From assembly GCA_017446455.1 (NCBI GenBank), contig JAFSQV010000089.1, positions 1 to 64,000 of the forward strand: DNA of 64,000 nucleotides, written 5' to 3'. Shown one piece after another: positions 1 to 9,836 of this stretch (within the stretch, counting starts at the first letter, position 1; each line of letters begins with the position of its first letter). The translations under genes and the position numbers were made by a program. A model generated the notes under the pieces. It made no database searches and was not told where the DNA came from. It saw only the letters and a list, made by a program, of their open reading frames with translations. This stretch comes from Paludibacteraceae bacterium (GTDB lineage: Bacteria > Bacteroidota > Bacteroidia > Bacteroidales > Paludibacteraceae).

Positions 1-893
1 TCCAAACTGTTGAGATCAATAAGCCGGTTGACGATGGCGTAGATGGTAAGACCTGCTGTCGAATGAATATTCAGCTTGCGGGTGATATGTTTGCGGTGTG
101 AAACGACGGTGTGTTGGGAGATACATAACACATCCGCAATCTCTTTGTTACTCAGTCCCCTTACGACTTGGATCAGCACATCCCGCTCGCGGCTACTCAG
201 TTCTTCCGTCTCGCGCTGGGTATCTTGCTGTTTGGTCGTATGGCGATGTTTGGTAAGCATTGGATAGAGGATGTCGTCTTCAATCGCACAATGGTCGGCA
301 AAGTCCTGTTCCGTGTGCCATAGATCACTCATGACACTGATGAGCAGATAGGTGATGGTGTCATCTTGTTCAGAGACTGCTCCTTCCGCTTGCGGGTGAA
401 CCGTTCCGGGATAATACTTGATAATCAAATTTTTTATCTCTGTCAGTTTGGAGGTCATACGCTCGTCATCATGCTCGTGCTCCTCAAAAAAACCGGCGTT
501 CTCATGCTCAATGTGCGTACGTATCTCATCAACGAACTCATCGTAGCATCGAAGAATAAGTCCCGGAATCTTCGTGGTCGGGTCAGCCGGAATGATGGCT
601 TCTATAAGTGCCCTGCGAAGACGAGGCAGTCGGAAATTCAGGAAATAGTTGTGCGCGTTCTGCAGGTAACGCCGCAGAGTAGGGACGTCAATGTCTGCCG
701 GCAGGGCTTTTTGCTTGAAGACTTTGTAATTCACAATAGCCAGAAAAGTCGGTGTATGTACACCATGCGCTGCGCAGACCTGCTCTATGGTCTGTTCGCC
801 CACTCCCATCTTCAGCCCGAAACGGCTGATGATTTGTATTGCATCCTCTTCGTGTGACATCAAATCGCATATCTTGTCAGTCCCTTTATACAT
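1..893 (-). CDS. Hemerythrin-domain LuxR-type transcriptional regulator (3' end outside window)
   Basis: The frame is open from ATG at 893 down to position 1, so the C-terminus is missing. Residues about 5-60 resemble the ScdA/RIC N-terminal domain (DUF542) but lack its double cysteine. Residues about 85-215 look like a hemerythrin HHE bundle, with spaced His/Glu pairs including HIEHEN and the diagnostic HCAIEDD. Residues from about 229 form a LuxR-type helix-turn-helix (LSSRERDVLIQVVRGLSNKE, then ISQHTVVSHRKH). Hemerythrin domains bind di-iron and respond to O2, NO or iron, so I infer a metal- or redox-sensing DNA-binding regulator. It is divergent from the porin-imelysin-DUF1111-CcsA genes and probably controls them. 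It has its own promoter at 918-949. The family assignment is firm; ligand and targets are inferred. Confidence 0.85.
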   Translation of the reverse strand, partial: MYKGTDKICDLMSHEEDAIQIISRFGLKMGVGEQTIEQVCAAHGVHTPTFLAIVNYKVFKQKALPADIDVPTLRRYLQNAHNYFLNFRLPRLRRALIEAIIPADPTTKIPGLILRCYDEFVDEIRTHIEHENAGFFEEHEHDDERMTSKLTEIKNLIIKYYPGTVHPQAEGAVSEQDDTITYLLISVMSDLWHTEQDFADHCAIEDDILYPMLTKHRHTTKQQDTQRETEELSSRERDVLIQVVRGLSNKEIADVLCISQHTVVSHRKHITRKLNIHSTAGLTIYAIVNRLIDLNSL

Positions 894-917
894 GGCGTTT
901 TATTCAAAAAAACACTG

Positions 918-949
918 CAAAATTACAAAAAAGATCCTATATGAGCAAG
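918..949 (-). promoter_or_regulatory. Bacteroidota promoter of the hemerythrin regulator
   Basis: On the minus strand CTTG (949-946) is followed after 20 nt by TAATTTTG (925-918), matching the TTTG/TAnnTTTG consensus of the Bacteroidota primary sigma factor. It lies 25 nt upstream of the ATG. Confidence 0.65.
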
Positions 950-1045
950 TCCGCAGGCAAAAATCACTAAAAATAGGGATGGGTTACGGGTTGGGATCTT
1001 TTGCAATATGGGAACAGAAACTTCCTTTTTTTCACAATATTTGGT

Positions 1046-1078
1046 TATTGCCCGTATGCGAAAAAAGCAGTAATTTTG
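1046..1078 (+). promoter_or_regulatory. Bacteroidota promoter of the porin-imelysin operon
   Basis: TATTG (1046-1050), 20 nt, then TAATTTTG (1071-1078), located 43 nt before the ATG at 1121. The roughly 100 bp between this and the divergent promoter at 918-949 is the likely operator region. Confidence 0.65.
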
Positions 1079-1120
1079 TACTATAAAAATGAAAGCCGAT
1101 AAGTGAAAGGCGAAAAGATT

Positions 1121-2554
1121 ATGTATAGACAAACAATTGTTACTATTTTATTGATTTTAAGCGCGTTACATGTGTTCGCGGAGGATAGCATCAAGGTGAG
1201 TGCCTCGGATCTGCAGTCGCTCATGCAGCGCGTAGAACGCTTGGAACAAGCGCAGGCGCATCCTCAAAAAAAGGGATACGCGGACAGTGTAGGCAGCGTG
1301 ACGCGGCAACGCCGTTTTACGATCGGCGGTTACGGAGAGGTGACAGCGAAGCATTGTTTCTATTCCAACAACTATTTGCGTTACGGCAAGAATCCCGAGA
1401 AATATGCAAATGACCATTACGGCGAGTTTGATCTGCCGCATGTAGTCATCTATATGGGATATGACTTCGGTCACGGCTGGAGTGTCGGTACGGAAATTGA
1501 GTTCGAGCACGGCGGTACGGAATCGGCAGTCGAGATAGAGGAAGACGAGGGAGGGGAATACGAATCCGAGATTGAGCGTGGCGGTGAAGTGGCGTTGGAG
1601 CAGTTCTGGCTGCAGAAAGCGTTCAACCGCTATGCCATCCTGCGTGCGGGAATGCAGGTGATTCCGGTCGGCGGACTGAATGCGCACCATGAATCGACCG
1701 AGTATTTCGGGGTATATCGTAACGAGGGCGAGTTCACTATCATACCTTCTACATGGCACGAAGTGGCGCTCACTTTCATGGGTTCTACTAAAAACGGTTG
1801 GCACTATCAGGCGATGTTCTTACCCGGACTTGACAGCGACCGCTTTGGTACGAAAAACTGGATTAAGACAGGTGCCGGCAGCCCGTATGAATTCAAAATC
1901 GCCAATGTCTTTGCCGGAGCCGCGAGGGTGGATTATACCGGCGTGAAAGGTTTGCGTCTCTCCCTCTCCGGATACTGCGGCAATTCGTTCAGAAACACCC
2001 TCTCCAAATCCAATAACGAACTGGATGCGAGTGCCTATAAGGATGTCAAAGGTACTGTCTCTATCGGTGCTTTCGATTTCCAATACAAAGACCATGGAGT
2101 GATACTCCGGGGTAGTTTTACATACGGCCATCTGAGTGATGCGGCGCTTATCTCACAATATAATAAGACCATGCGCCGCGAGAGTGTCTCCAAGAAACAG
2201 GATGTAGCCTCCGATGCGCTCGCTGCGGGATTGGAAGCGGGATATGATTTCTTCTCGCTGAATCGCAAACTCGTGGAGAAAAAGCAGCAGTTCTACGTTT
2301 TCGCGCGCTATGATTATTATGACTCGATGTTCAAATATGACGGTCAACTCACCGATAAAGCGGCATGGTGCGGGAGACACCGCGCAGCCGTGGGAATAAA
2401 CTATTTCCCTATCAAACAGATAGGGGTGAAGGCTGAGTTCTCATACGGCATCCTCAAAAAAGGAACGCGCACGGATGGCACGCGGGGTAAGCTCTATAAT
2501 GACGAACCCCAGATTGCCGTTGGTATCGTTTATGCAGGATTTTTTCAACTCTAA
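1121..2554 (+). CDS. Outer-membrane porin (OprO/P-like)
   Basis: A 477-residue protein with a signal peptide (residues 1-20, ending HVFA). A short heptad stretch follows (about residues 28-45, LQSLMQRVERLEQAQ), typical of the N-terminal trimerisation coil of some porins. The rest is beta-rich, starting RRFTIGGYGEV and ending in an aromatic residue cluster (VYAGFFQL), as expected of an outer-membrane barrel. I chose ATG 1121 because it gives a clean signal peptide; a GTG at 1103 would add six residues. It is the first gene of an operon with an imelysin-like and a di-haem lipoprotein, so it may pass iron or an iron complex through the outer membrane. The substrate cannot be read from sequence. 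Confidence 0.7.
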   Translation: MYRQTIVTILLILSALHVFAEDSIKVSASDLQSLMQRVERLEQAQAHPQKKGYADSVGSVTRQRRFTIGGYGEVTAKHCFYSNNYLRYGKNPEKYANDHYGEFDLPHVVIYMGYDFGHGWSVGTEIEFEHGGTESAVEIEEDEGGEYESEIERGGEVALEQFWLQKAFNRYAILRAGMQVIPVGGLNAHHESTEYFGVYRNEGEFTIIPSTWHEVALTFMGSTKNGWHYQAMFLPGLDSDRFGTKNWIKTGAGSPYEFKIANVFAGAARVDYTGVKGLRLSLSGYCGNSFRNTLSKSNNELDASAYKDVKGTVSIGAFDFQYKDHGVILRGSFTYGHLSDAALISQYNKTMRRESVSKKQDVASDALAAGLEAGYDFFSLNRKLVEKKQQFYVFARYDYYDSMFKYDGQLTDKAAWCGRHRAAVGINYFPIKQIGVKAEFSYGILKKGTRTDGTRGKLYNDEPQIAVGIVYAGFFQL

Positions 2555-2579
2555 TAACAACATTTAAAAATTAATCATT

Positions 2580-3740
2580 ATGAAAAAGATTTTCAAATTC
2601 GCACTCTGTGCCGCATGCTTCACAACTATGGTAGCATGCAACAACAACGGAGGAAGTTCCGAAGTTGTCTCAGACAAAGAGGCGGCGCTTAAACGCGCTA
2701 TGACGCCTTATGTAGAAAACACGGTTATCGCTACCTATCGTTCAATGGCGGACGAAGGCCTGGTCCTCTTGGAAAAAGTAAAAGAGATCAATACAGCCGT
2801 TAACGAAGGAAAAGATTACACCCAAACGATGGAGGAAGCCGGTGCAGCTTGGCGTGCTATGCGTAAGTATTGGGAGCAAAGCGAAGCGTTCCTTTACGGA
2901 CCTGCCGCTGCGCATAATATCGACCCCCATATCGATACATGGCCTCTCGATTTCACAGCTATGAGTTCTCTTCTCAAAAACCTCGACCAGATGAAGGATA
3001 TCGAGGCAGACGGGGTGGCTTATGTCAAAAATAACCTTGGTCCGTCCCTGCAGGGTTTCCATGCTGCGGAATATATGCTCTTTGAATCGGTAGAGCAGGG
3101 CGGACGCGCTGTCGGTACAGGAAAACCCCACGCAACCAATCTCTCCAAAGCGGAATCTGCTTATCTGCTCGGTGTAGTGACGGATCTTGTACAGCAGGCA
3201 ATCCTCATCGAGGATAGCTGGGCAGGCGAAGTTTCTGCAGCGAAAGAAGCCATCATTACCGAGGATGACGAGTCGATGAGTTACGGCGAGAACTACGGCG
3301 AGTATATGGTGAATGCCGGACAAGCCGGTTCGCTCTATAAATCCTATCAGCATGCAACCGAGGAAATCATCGATGGATGCGTAAATATCGCCGATGAGGT
3401 AGCCGGTCTGAAGATGGGTAACCCCTATCTGAGCAGTACGGATAAGGAAAGAGACTATATCGAGTCTCCGTATAGTTGCACCTCCACACGCGATTTCGCG
3501 GATAATATCCGCTCTATCCAGCATTCCTACGAAGGTTCACAGGCCGGCGACTACTCCATCTCTAATTATATCTACAGCCAGGACCCGAAGGTGGATGCAG
3601 AGGTTCGCAAAGCTATCGAAGCTATCCAGAATTTTGAGAGCACGGCGCAGAACAACCCGCAGGTGAAAGCCGCTATGGAGGCAGTAGAAAAAGTGGGAGA
3701 ACTGCTCGCGGAAGATGTTAAGGCAATTATCGTAAAATAA
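2580..3740 (+). CDS. Imelysin-like (IrpA-type) lipoprotein
   Basis: A 386-residue lipoprotein with signal MKKIFKFALCAACFTTMVAC and lipobox Cys20. The helical body carries GFHAAEY at about residues 158-164, matching the GxHxxE signature of the imelysin/IrpA/EfeO-like family, which is tied to iron uptake. The lipid anchor suggests periplasmic-face or surface exposure. The gene starts 25 nt after the porin stop and is followed 7 nt later by the DUF1111 di-haem gene, so all are probably co-transcribed. Family assignment is good. The iron role is inferred from the family and from the hemerythrin regulator next door; the bound ligand is unknown. Confidence 0.82.
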   Translation: MKKIFKFALCAACFTTMVACNNNGGSSEVVSDKEAALKRAMTPYVENTVIATYRSMADEGLVLLEKVKEINTAVNEGKDYTQTMEEAGAAWRAMRKYWEQSEAFLYGPAAAHNIDPHIDTWPLDFTAMSSLLKNLDQMKDIEADGVAYVKNNLGPSLQGFHAAEYMLFESVEQGGRAVGTGKPHATNLSKAESAYLLGVVTDLVQQAILIEDSWAGEVSAAKEAIITEDDESMSYGENYGEYMVNAGQAGSLYKSYQHATEEIIDGCVNIADEVAGLKMGNPYLSSTDKERDYIESPYSCTSTRDFADNIRSIQHSYEGSQAGDYSISNYIYSQDPKVDAEVRKAIEAIQNFESTAQNNPQVKAAMEAVEKVGELLAEDVKAIIVK

Positions 3741-3747
3741 TAGAATC

Positions 3748-5454
3748 ATGAAAAAATCAATTTTGTTTTTTATGGCTCTCACCGCTGTGGCTTTAGTAGG
3801 CTGCAAAGCCGAAGGCTCAGGCGATGGTCCCCAAACAGACGACAAACCGGATTGGTATTATACCGGAGGTAAAACAGGTACCACTACTATCACCTCCTCT
3901 ATGGCTTTCCGTCAACCTACGCCCGCTACCGAAGCGGTTGGATCCGGTCTGAAATTTACGCAGGGTGACCAGGTAGCAGAGACAGAGTATGTCACCAATC
4001 CTACCGGACGCCAGCATGGATTAGGTCCCGTCTATGTACGTGCATCATGCCAGCATTGCCATCCTAATTACTCCCATGGAACTTCGGTTCCCGCAGGTAA
4101 ATACGACGCAAAGAACGTAGGAAACGGAACTCTCCTTGTGCTCTATGACCCCTCGAAGCCGAGCGAGCCCTATGTATCCTGGGTAGCAGGTATGCCCCAG
4201 CTCTTCGGAGTTGCGCCTTTCAAAGCGCCTATTGATCCCTCGCAGATCACTGTGGAGTGGAAAACGGTGACCGATGAACACGACAATCAGTTCGCAGATG
4301 GAGAGACATACGAGCTTCGCTATCCGGAGGTCACTATCCCTGCGTCCGCTATTTATTCTGCAAGAGCAGAATTCCGTACGGCGCTTTCGCAACTGCCTAA
4401 GAAAGAATCCGGATCCGATATCAACACCGATATAGCGCTCCTCGACGGAGGTTATGCTGTGCGTCTGGAGAATACAATCGGAGTCTATGGCTCCGGTCTC
4501 CTCGATGCCATTCCCGATCAGGATATCATCGATCAGTATGCGAAAGAGGCACAGGATGCACAGGATGGCAAACTCAAGAACGGACTCAACCCCGCTTTCT
4601 GGAACGGAGGCTTCCAGAATTCAGGTTATTATAAGAACGACCCGCAATGGGGTCCTAAGCGTTTCACCTATGCCCTCACCCGTGGACCTATCATGGATGC
4701 AGCCGGTGCTAACGCTATCTGGAACATCACGAACGTGACCCGTTCTGACCGTCAGTACCATTACCTCGACCTCGACGGACGTGTCTATGCAACCTGCGCT
4801 TCGATAGACCCGGAGGTACAAGCCGCTTTCCCTGATTTCATCAAGACCATTGATCCGAAGGGCGAACATCCCGAATGGGCTACGGGCGATGTAGAGAAAG
4901 ATATCTATACCTATCTGACTTCCAAGACCCTCCCGCAGGAGATGACCGATGATGAGTTCACTCAAGTCATGGTTTGGCACCGCGGCCTGGCTGTTCCTGC
5001 AGCGCGCGACGTCACCGATAAAAAAGTCCTTCGCGGTAAGGAACTCTTTACCCAGATCGGTTGCGACTATTGCCATCGTCCTTCTTGGAAGACAGGGCAG
5101 GATGAGATCCGTGACCCGAATAATTTCAAGGGCTTCACTGCGCAGATGCCGCGTTATCAGAATCAGACTATCTGGCCATACACCGATATGGTACAGCATA
5201 AACTCTGCATGGTGAACGATATTCGTACCGGTTGGTGCCGTACGACCCCGCTTTGGGGCCGCGGACTCCACCGCCAGGCTACGGGTGACGTTTATGAGGC
5301 TCGCTTGCATGATACGCGTGCGCGCAATGTCATCGAAGCTATCATGTGGCACGGCTATAGTCAGGAGAGCGATGCGTACTACCCGACACAGCAGTTCTAT
5401 AAACTGAATAAAGAAGACAGAGATGCAATCGTGGCTTTCATCAATGCGATCTAA
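3748..5454 (+). CDS. Di-haem oxidoreductase lipoprotein (DUF1111 family)
   Basis: A 568-residue lipoprotein (lipobox ALVGC, Cys19) with two c-type haem sites: CQHCH at residues 101-105 and CDYCH at 439-443. Both flanks fit the COG3488/DUF1111 di-haem 'thiol oxidoreductase' or peroxidase-like family. This family often accompanies imelysin-like proteins, as in irpA-irpB pairs. It is exported and needs periplasmic haem attachment, and the next gene encodes a cytochrome c assembly protein that overlaps its 3' end. A plausible role is redox handling of iron for the neighbouring imelysin lipoprotein. The reaction itself is not known. Confidence 0.85.
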   Translation: MKKSILFFMALTAVALVGCKAEGSGDGPQTDDKPDWYYTGGKTGTTTITSSMAFRQPTPATEAVGSGLKFTQGDQVAETEYVTNPTGRQHGLGPVYVRASCQHCHPNYSHGTSVPAGKYDAKNVGNGTLLVLYDPSKPSEPYVSWVAGMPQLFGVAPFKAPIDPSQITVEWKTVTDEHDNQFADGETYELRYPEVTIPASAIYSARAEFRTALSQLPKKESGSDINTDIALLDGGYAVRLENTIGVYGSGLLDAIPDQDIIDQYAKEAQDAQDGKLKNGLNPAFWNGGFQNSGYYKNDPQWGPKRFTYALTRGPIMDAAGANAIWNITNVTRSDRQYHYLDLDGRVYATCASIDPEVQAAFPDFIKTIDPKGEHPEWATGDVEKDIYTYLTSKTLPQEMTDDEFTQVMVWHRGLAVPAARDVTDKKVLRGKELFTQIGCDYCHRPSWKTGQDEIRDPNNFKGFTAQMPRYQNQTIWPYTDMVQHKLCMVNDIRTGWCRTTPLWGRGLHRQATGDVYEARLHDTRARNVIEAIMWHGYSQESDAYYPTQQFYKLNKEDRDAIVAFINAI

Positions 5455-6460
5455 ACCCGCGACTTGGTTGCTGCACATTGCTCTGGGGACAATCGTCCTC
5501 GGAGCGTGTGTGACGCATTTCTTTGGTGTGCAAGGAGAAATACACCTTCGTGCTGATAAGGCCGAGACGCTGACCGTTAACCCGTTCAACAGGACACATA
5601 CCCTTTCTCTCTTCCTATGGGATTTTCAAGTGGTCTATGATGCTTCCGATAACCCTGCGGATTTTATCACGGACTTGCGGTTGTTGGATAGAGACCGGAA
5701 ACCGCTGGTGGTGGAGGAGGGGACTGTACGGATGAACAAGCCGCTCAAATATCATGGTTTCCGTTTTTGTCAGTCGGATTATGACAGCGACCTGCAGGGA
5801 GTGGTCTTGGCGTATAACTATGACCCGTGGGGGATTGGTATCACATATACCGGCTATACTTTATTGCTCATCGGCATGATTGCGTTCTTCTTCCAGAGGC
5901 ACAGCCGTTTTCGTGCCTTGCTCGGAAAGCAGCACACATGGCTCATGGTTGGCTTGGGCATTGTCGCAGTACTCTTAGCCTTTGTAATGACGAAAGTAGT
6001 CACACCCAAACCGCCATTGCAGCCGGTTCTGCAAACGCCGCTTTTGGGTATCCACGTGTCGGTCATCATGCTTTCCTACACGCTTTTTGCGGTCATCATG
6101 GTCAATGGTATATTAGGTCTTGCCATGCCGCAAAGACGTGTGCCGCTGATGCACCTGTCGCAAGTGTTGCTATATCCGGCTTTGTTTTGCCTGACAGCCG
6201 GTATTTTTATAGGTGCCGTGTGGGCGAATATGTCGTGGGGTAGGTACTGGGGCTGGGACCCGAAAGAGACTTGGGCGCTGATCACCATGCTCGTCTATGC
6301 CCTGTTGCTGCATTGGCCGTGGATGAAGAAGCTGTTTGCCGTTTCTGACAGGAAATCGGAGATTATATATCATATCTTCTGCGTGGTCGCTTTCTTGTTT
6401 GTGTTGTTCACGTATTTCGGTGTGAATCACCTATTGGGAGGACTGCATTCGTACGCCTGA
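5444..6460 (+). CDS. CcsA-type cytochrome c assembly protein with ResB-like N-terminus
   Basis: A 338-residue membrane protein. An N-terminal helix is followed by a periplasmic ResB-like segment (residues about 30-125), then multiple membrane helices. The haem-handling WWD motif of CcsA/CcmC proteins is present as WGRYWGWDPKETW (about 264-276). System II haem lyases join haem to CxxCH motifs, and the overlapping upstream gene has two such motifs, so this looks like a dedicated assembly factor for it. I prefer ATG 5444 (MRSKPATW), 11 nt inside the DUF1111 gene, over ATG 5423. The fusion is compact compared with full ResB plus ResC. Confidence 0.85.
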   Translation: MRSKPATWLLHIALGTIVLGACVTHFFGVQGEIHLRADKAETLTVNPFNRTHTLSLFLWDFQVVYDASDNPADFITDLRLLDRDRKPLVVEEGTVRMNKPLKYHGFRFCQSDYDSDLQGVVLAYNYDPWGIGITYTGYTLLLIGMIAFFFQRHSRFRALLGKQHTWLMVGLGIVAVLLAFVMTKVVTPKPPLQPVLQTPLLGIHVSVIMLSYTLFAVIMVNGILGLAMPQRRVPLMHLSQVLLYPALFCLTAGIFIGAVWANMSWGRYWGWDPKETWALITMLVYALLLHWPWMKKLFAVSDRKSEIIYHIFCVVAFLFVLFTYFGVNHLLGGLHSYA

Positions 6461-6470
6461 TAGACGATAT

Positions 6471-6515
6471 AACAAAAAACTCACCTTGGCAGTAACCGAG
6501 GTGAGTTTTGTTTTA
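6471..6515. terminator. Bidirectional Rho-independent terminator
   Basis: CTCACCTTGG (6480-6489) pairs with CCGAGGTGAG (6496-6505) around a 6-nt loop. The stem is flanked by an A-run on the left and a T-run on the right, between the convergent ccsA-like and groEL genes. Confidence 0.85.
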
Positions 6516-6526
6516 TGAAGCGTTTG

Positions 6527-8433
<1,907 letters not shown>

Positions 8434-8466
8434 TGTATCTACTTGTTTTAAATTACACTTTGTTAG

Positions 8467-8510
8467 TGACAAAAGCTATGCCAAGAGGCGCAAACCTGCC
8501 AAAATGGCAG
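8467..8510 (-). promoter_or_regulatory. Sigma-54-like promoter and palindromic operator upstream of groES
   Basis: On the minus strand TTGGCATAGCTTTTGT fits the -24/-12 sigma-54 pattern TGGCAYR-N4-TTGC except for a final T. About 11 nt further upstream is a perfect inverted repeat, CTGCCA-TTT-TGGCAG (8496-8510). No TAnnTTTG box was found before groES. I infer RpoN-type or palindrome-dependent heat-shock control; neither was tested. Confidence 0.5.
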
Positions 8511-8515
8511 AGTTG

Positions 8516-9808
8516 TCATTTCTCGATGATCTCGTAGCCCCAGGGCGCGAGGTCAAAATGCTCGCCGCTCTCGAGGGTGACGCTCTGCGCCTCGCCGCTC
8601 ATATTCATCACTGCCAGCACGCTATTGGTATGCCAGCGTCCTTCTTTGGTACGGCGGCACGCGAAGATCGCCTCGTTGTCGCATGCCACGCGCTCCATCG
8701 GCGCACCCACCTCCGGACTGAACAGCGCTTTGTTGCGCTTACGCAATGCATTGAGACTCTTGTAGAGCTCGCCCTGCGCGAACGCTTCGTCGGTGTCGAT
8801 GAGGTCTTTCTCGAAGAACGCCAGGCGGTGGTGGTTTCCGCTTATCTGACCGGTGTAGATCATCGGCATGCCGGGCACTACATAGCAGAAGGCGGCAAAC
8901 AGGTTCACTGCCTCGCCCATACGCTCTTGCTCCGTGCCGTTCCAGCTGTTCTCGTCGTGGTTGGAGATAAAATTCATGCGAATAGCTTCGGAACGAATGG
9001 TGGTGTCGGCTTTCGCGAAGTATGCCCACAGATCTTCAACAGTGCTCTTGCCTTGCGCTACGTCGTTCATGATATGATGCAGCGTCCATCCGTAGTACAT
9101 GTCGAAGGCCGTCTCGGTGAGTTCTTGCGCTTTGTCTTCATCCTCCGCGAGGGTGAACATATGCGGGTGTGTCAGGCGCAGGTCAGCCATCGCCCAGTTC
9201 CAGAAATCGGTCGGCACTTCACCGGCTACGTCGCATCGGAAGCCGTCGATACCGATGGAGTCCATCCACCAGTGCATCGATTTCAGCATCTCGTCACGCA
9301 TGTCTTGGTTCTCGTAGTTTAGTTTGGAGATATCCGTCCAGTCGTATTGCACCATCAGGTTTCCGAGGCTGTCGCGATAGTGCCAGCCTTCGTGCTGTGT
9401 CCACTCGCTGTCCGGCGCCGTATGGTTAGCTACCCAGTCGAGGATGACCTTGAAGCCCTGCTTATGCGCCGCTTTGAGAAAGTGCTCGAAGTCCGCGCGG
9501 GTACCAAACTCAGGGTTGATAGCGCAGTAGTCGATGATCGAGTAGTAACTGCCGAGTGAACCCTTGCGGGTGATGACGCCGATGGGTTGACAGGGCATCA
9601 CCCATATGATGTCGATACCGTTGTCGCGCAGCGTCGGAAGCAGAGCTTCCGCAGCTTGGAAAGTACCTTCCGGCGTAGCCTGACGTACGTTCAGTTCATA
9701 GATAGTCGCGTCGTACGCAAATTTCGGGTGACGCAACGGGGTGTTGTCAGCGCAGCTGATGAGTGCCATCGCAGCCAGCGCAAGCCATAATGTCTTTTTC
9801 TTAGCCAT
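8516..9808 (-). CDS. GH13 alpha-amylase-family lipoprotein (shorter)
   Basis: A 430-residue lipoprotein (signal ends MALISC, Cys19) with the (beta/alpha)8 catalytic motifs of glycoside hydrolase family 13: DWVANH, GFRCDVAGE (nucleophile about D193), acid/base about E222 in LAEDED, and ISNHDEN (about D285). It should cleave alpha-glucans or malto-oligosaccharides at the periplasm or cell surface. I chose ATG 9808 because it begins the signal peptide; ATG 9835 lies 1 nt after the upstream gene's stop. It is co-directional with a second GH13 lipoprotein immediately upstream. No SusC/SusD genes are nearby, so this is not a complete starch-utilisation locus. Confidence 0.88.
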   Translation of the reverse strand: MAKKKTLWLALAAMALISCADNTPLRHPKFAYDATIYELNVRQATPEGTFQAAEALLPTLRDNGIDIIWVMPCQPIGVITRKGSLGSYYSIIDYCAINPEFGTRADFEHFLKAAHKQGFKVILDWVANHTAPDSEWTQHEGWHYRDSLGNLMVQYDWTDISKLNYENQDMRDEMLKSMHWWMDSIGIDGFRCDVAGEVPTDFWNWAMADLRLTHPHMFTLAEDEDKAQELTETAFDMYYGWTLHHIMNDVAQGKSTVEDLWAYFAKADTTIRSEAIRMNFISNHDENSWNGTEQERMGEAVNLFAAFCYVVPGMPMIYTGQISGNHHRLAFFEKDLIDTDEAFAQGELYKSLNALRKRNKALFSPEVGAPMERVACDNEAIFACRRTKEGRWHTNSVLAVMNMSGEAQSVTLESGEHFDLAPWGYEIIEK

Positions 9809-9836
9809 AAAGGCACGATTAACTTCGTTTTTCATG

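Noticed and set aside
4621..5589. 322-codon minus-strand frame across the DUF1111 and ccsA-like genes
   Set aside because: It spans two genuine plus-strand genes and shows no start context or domain.
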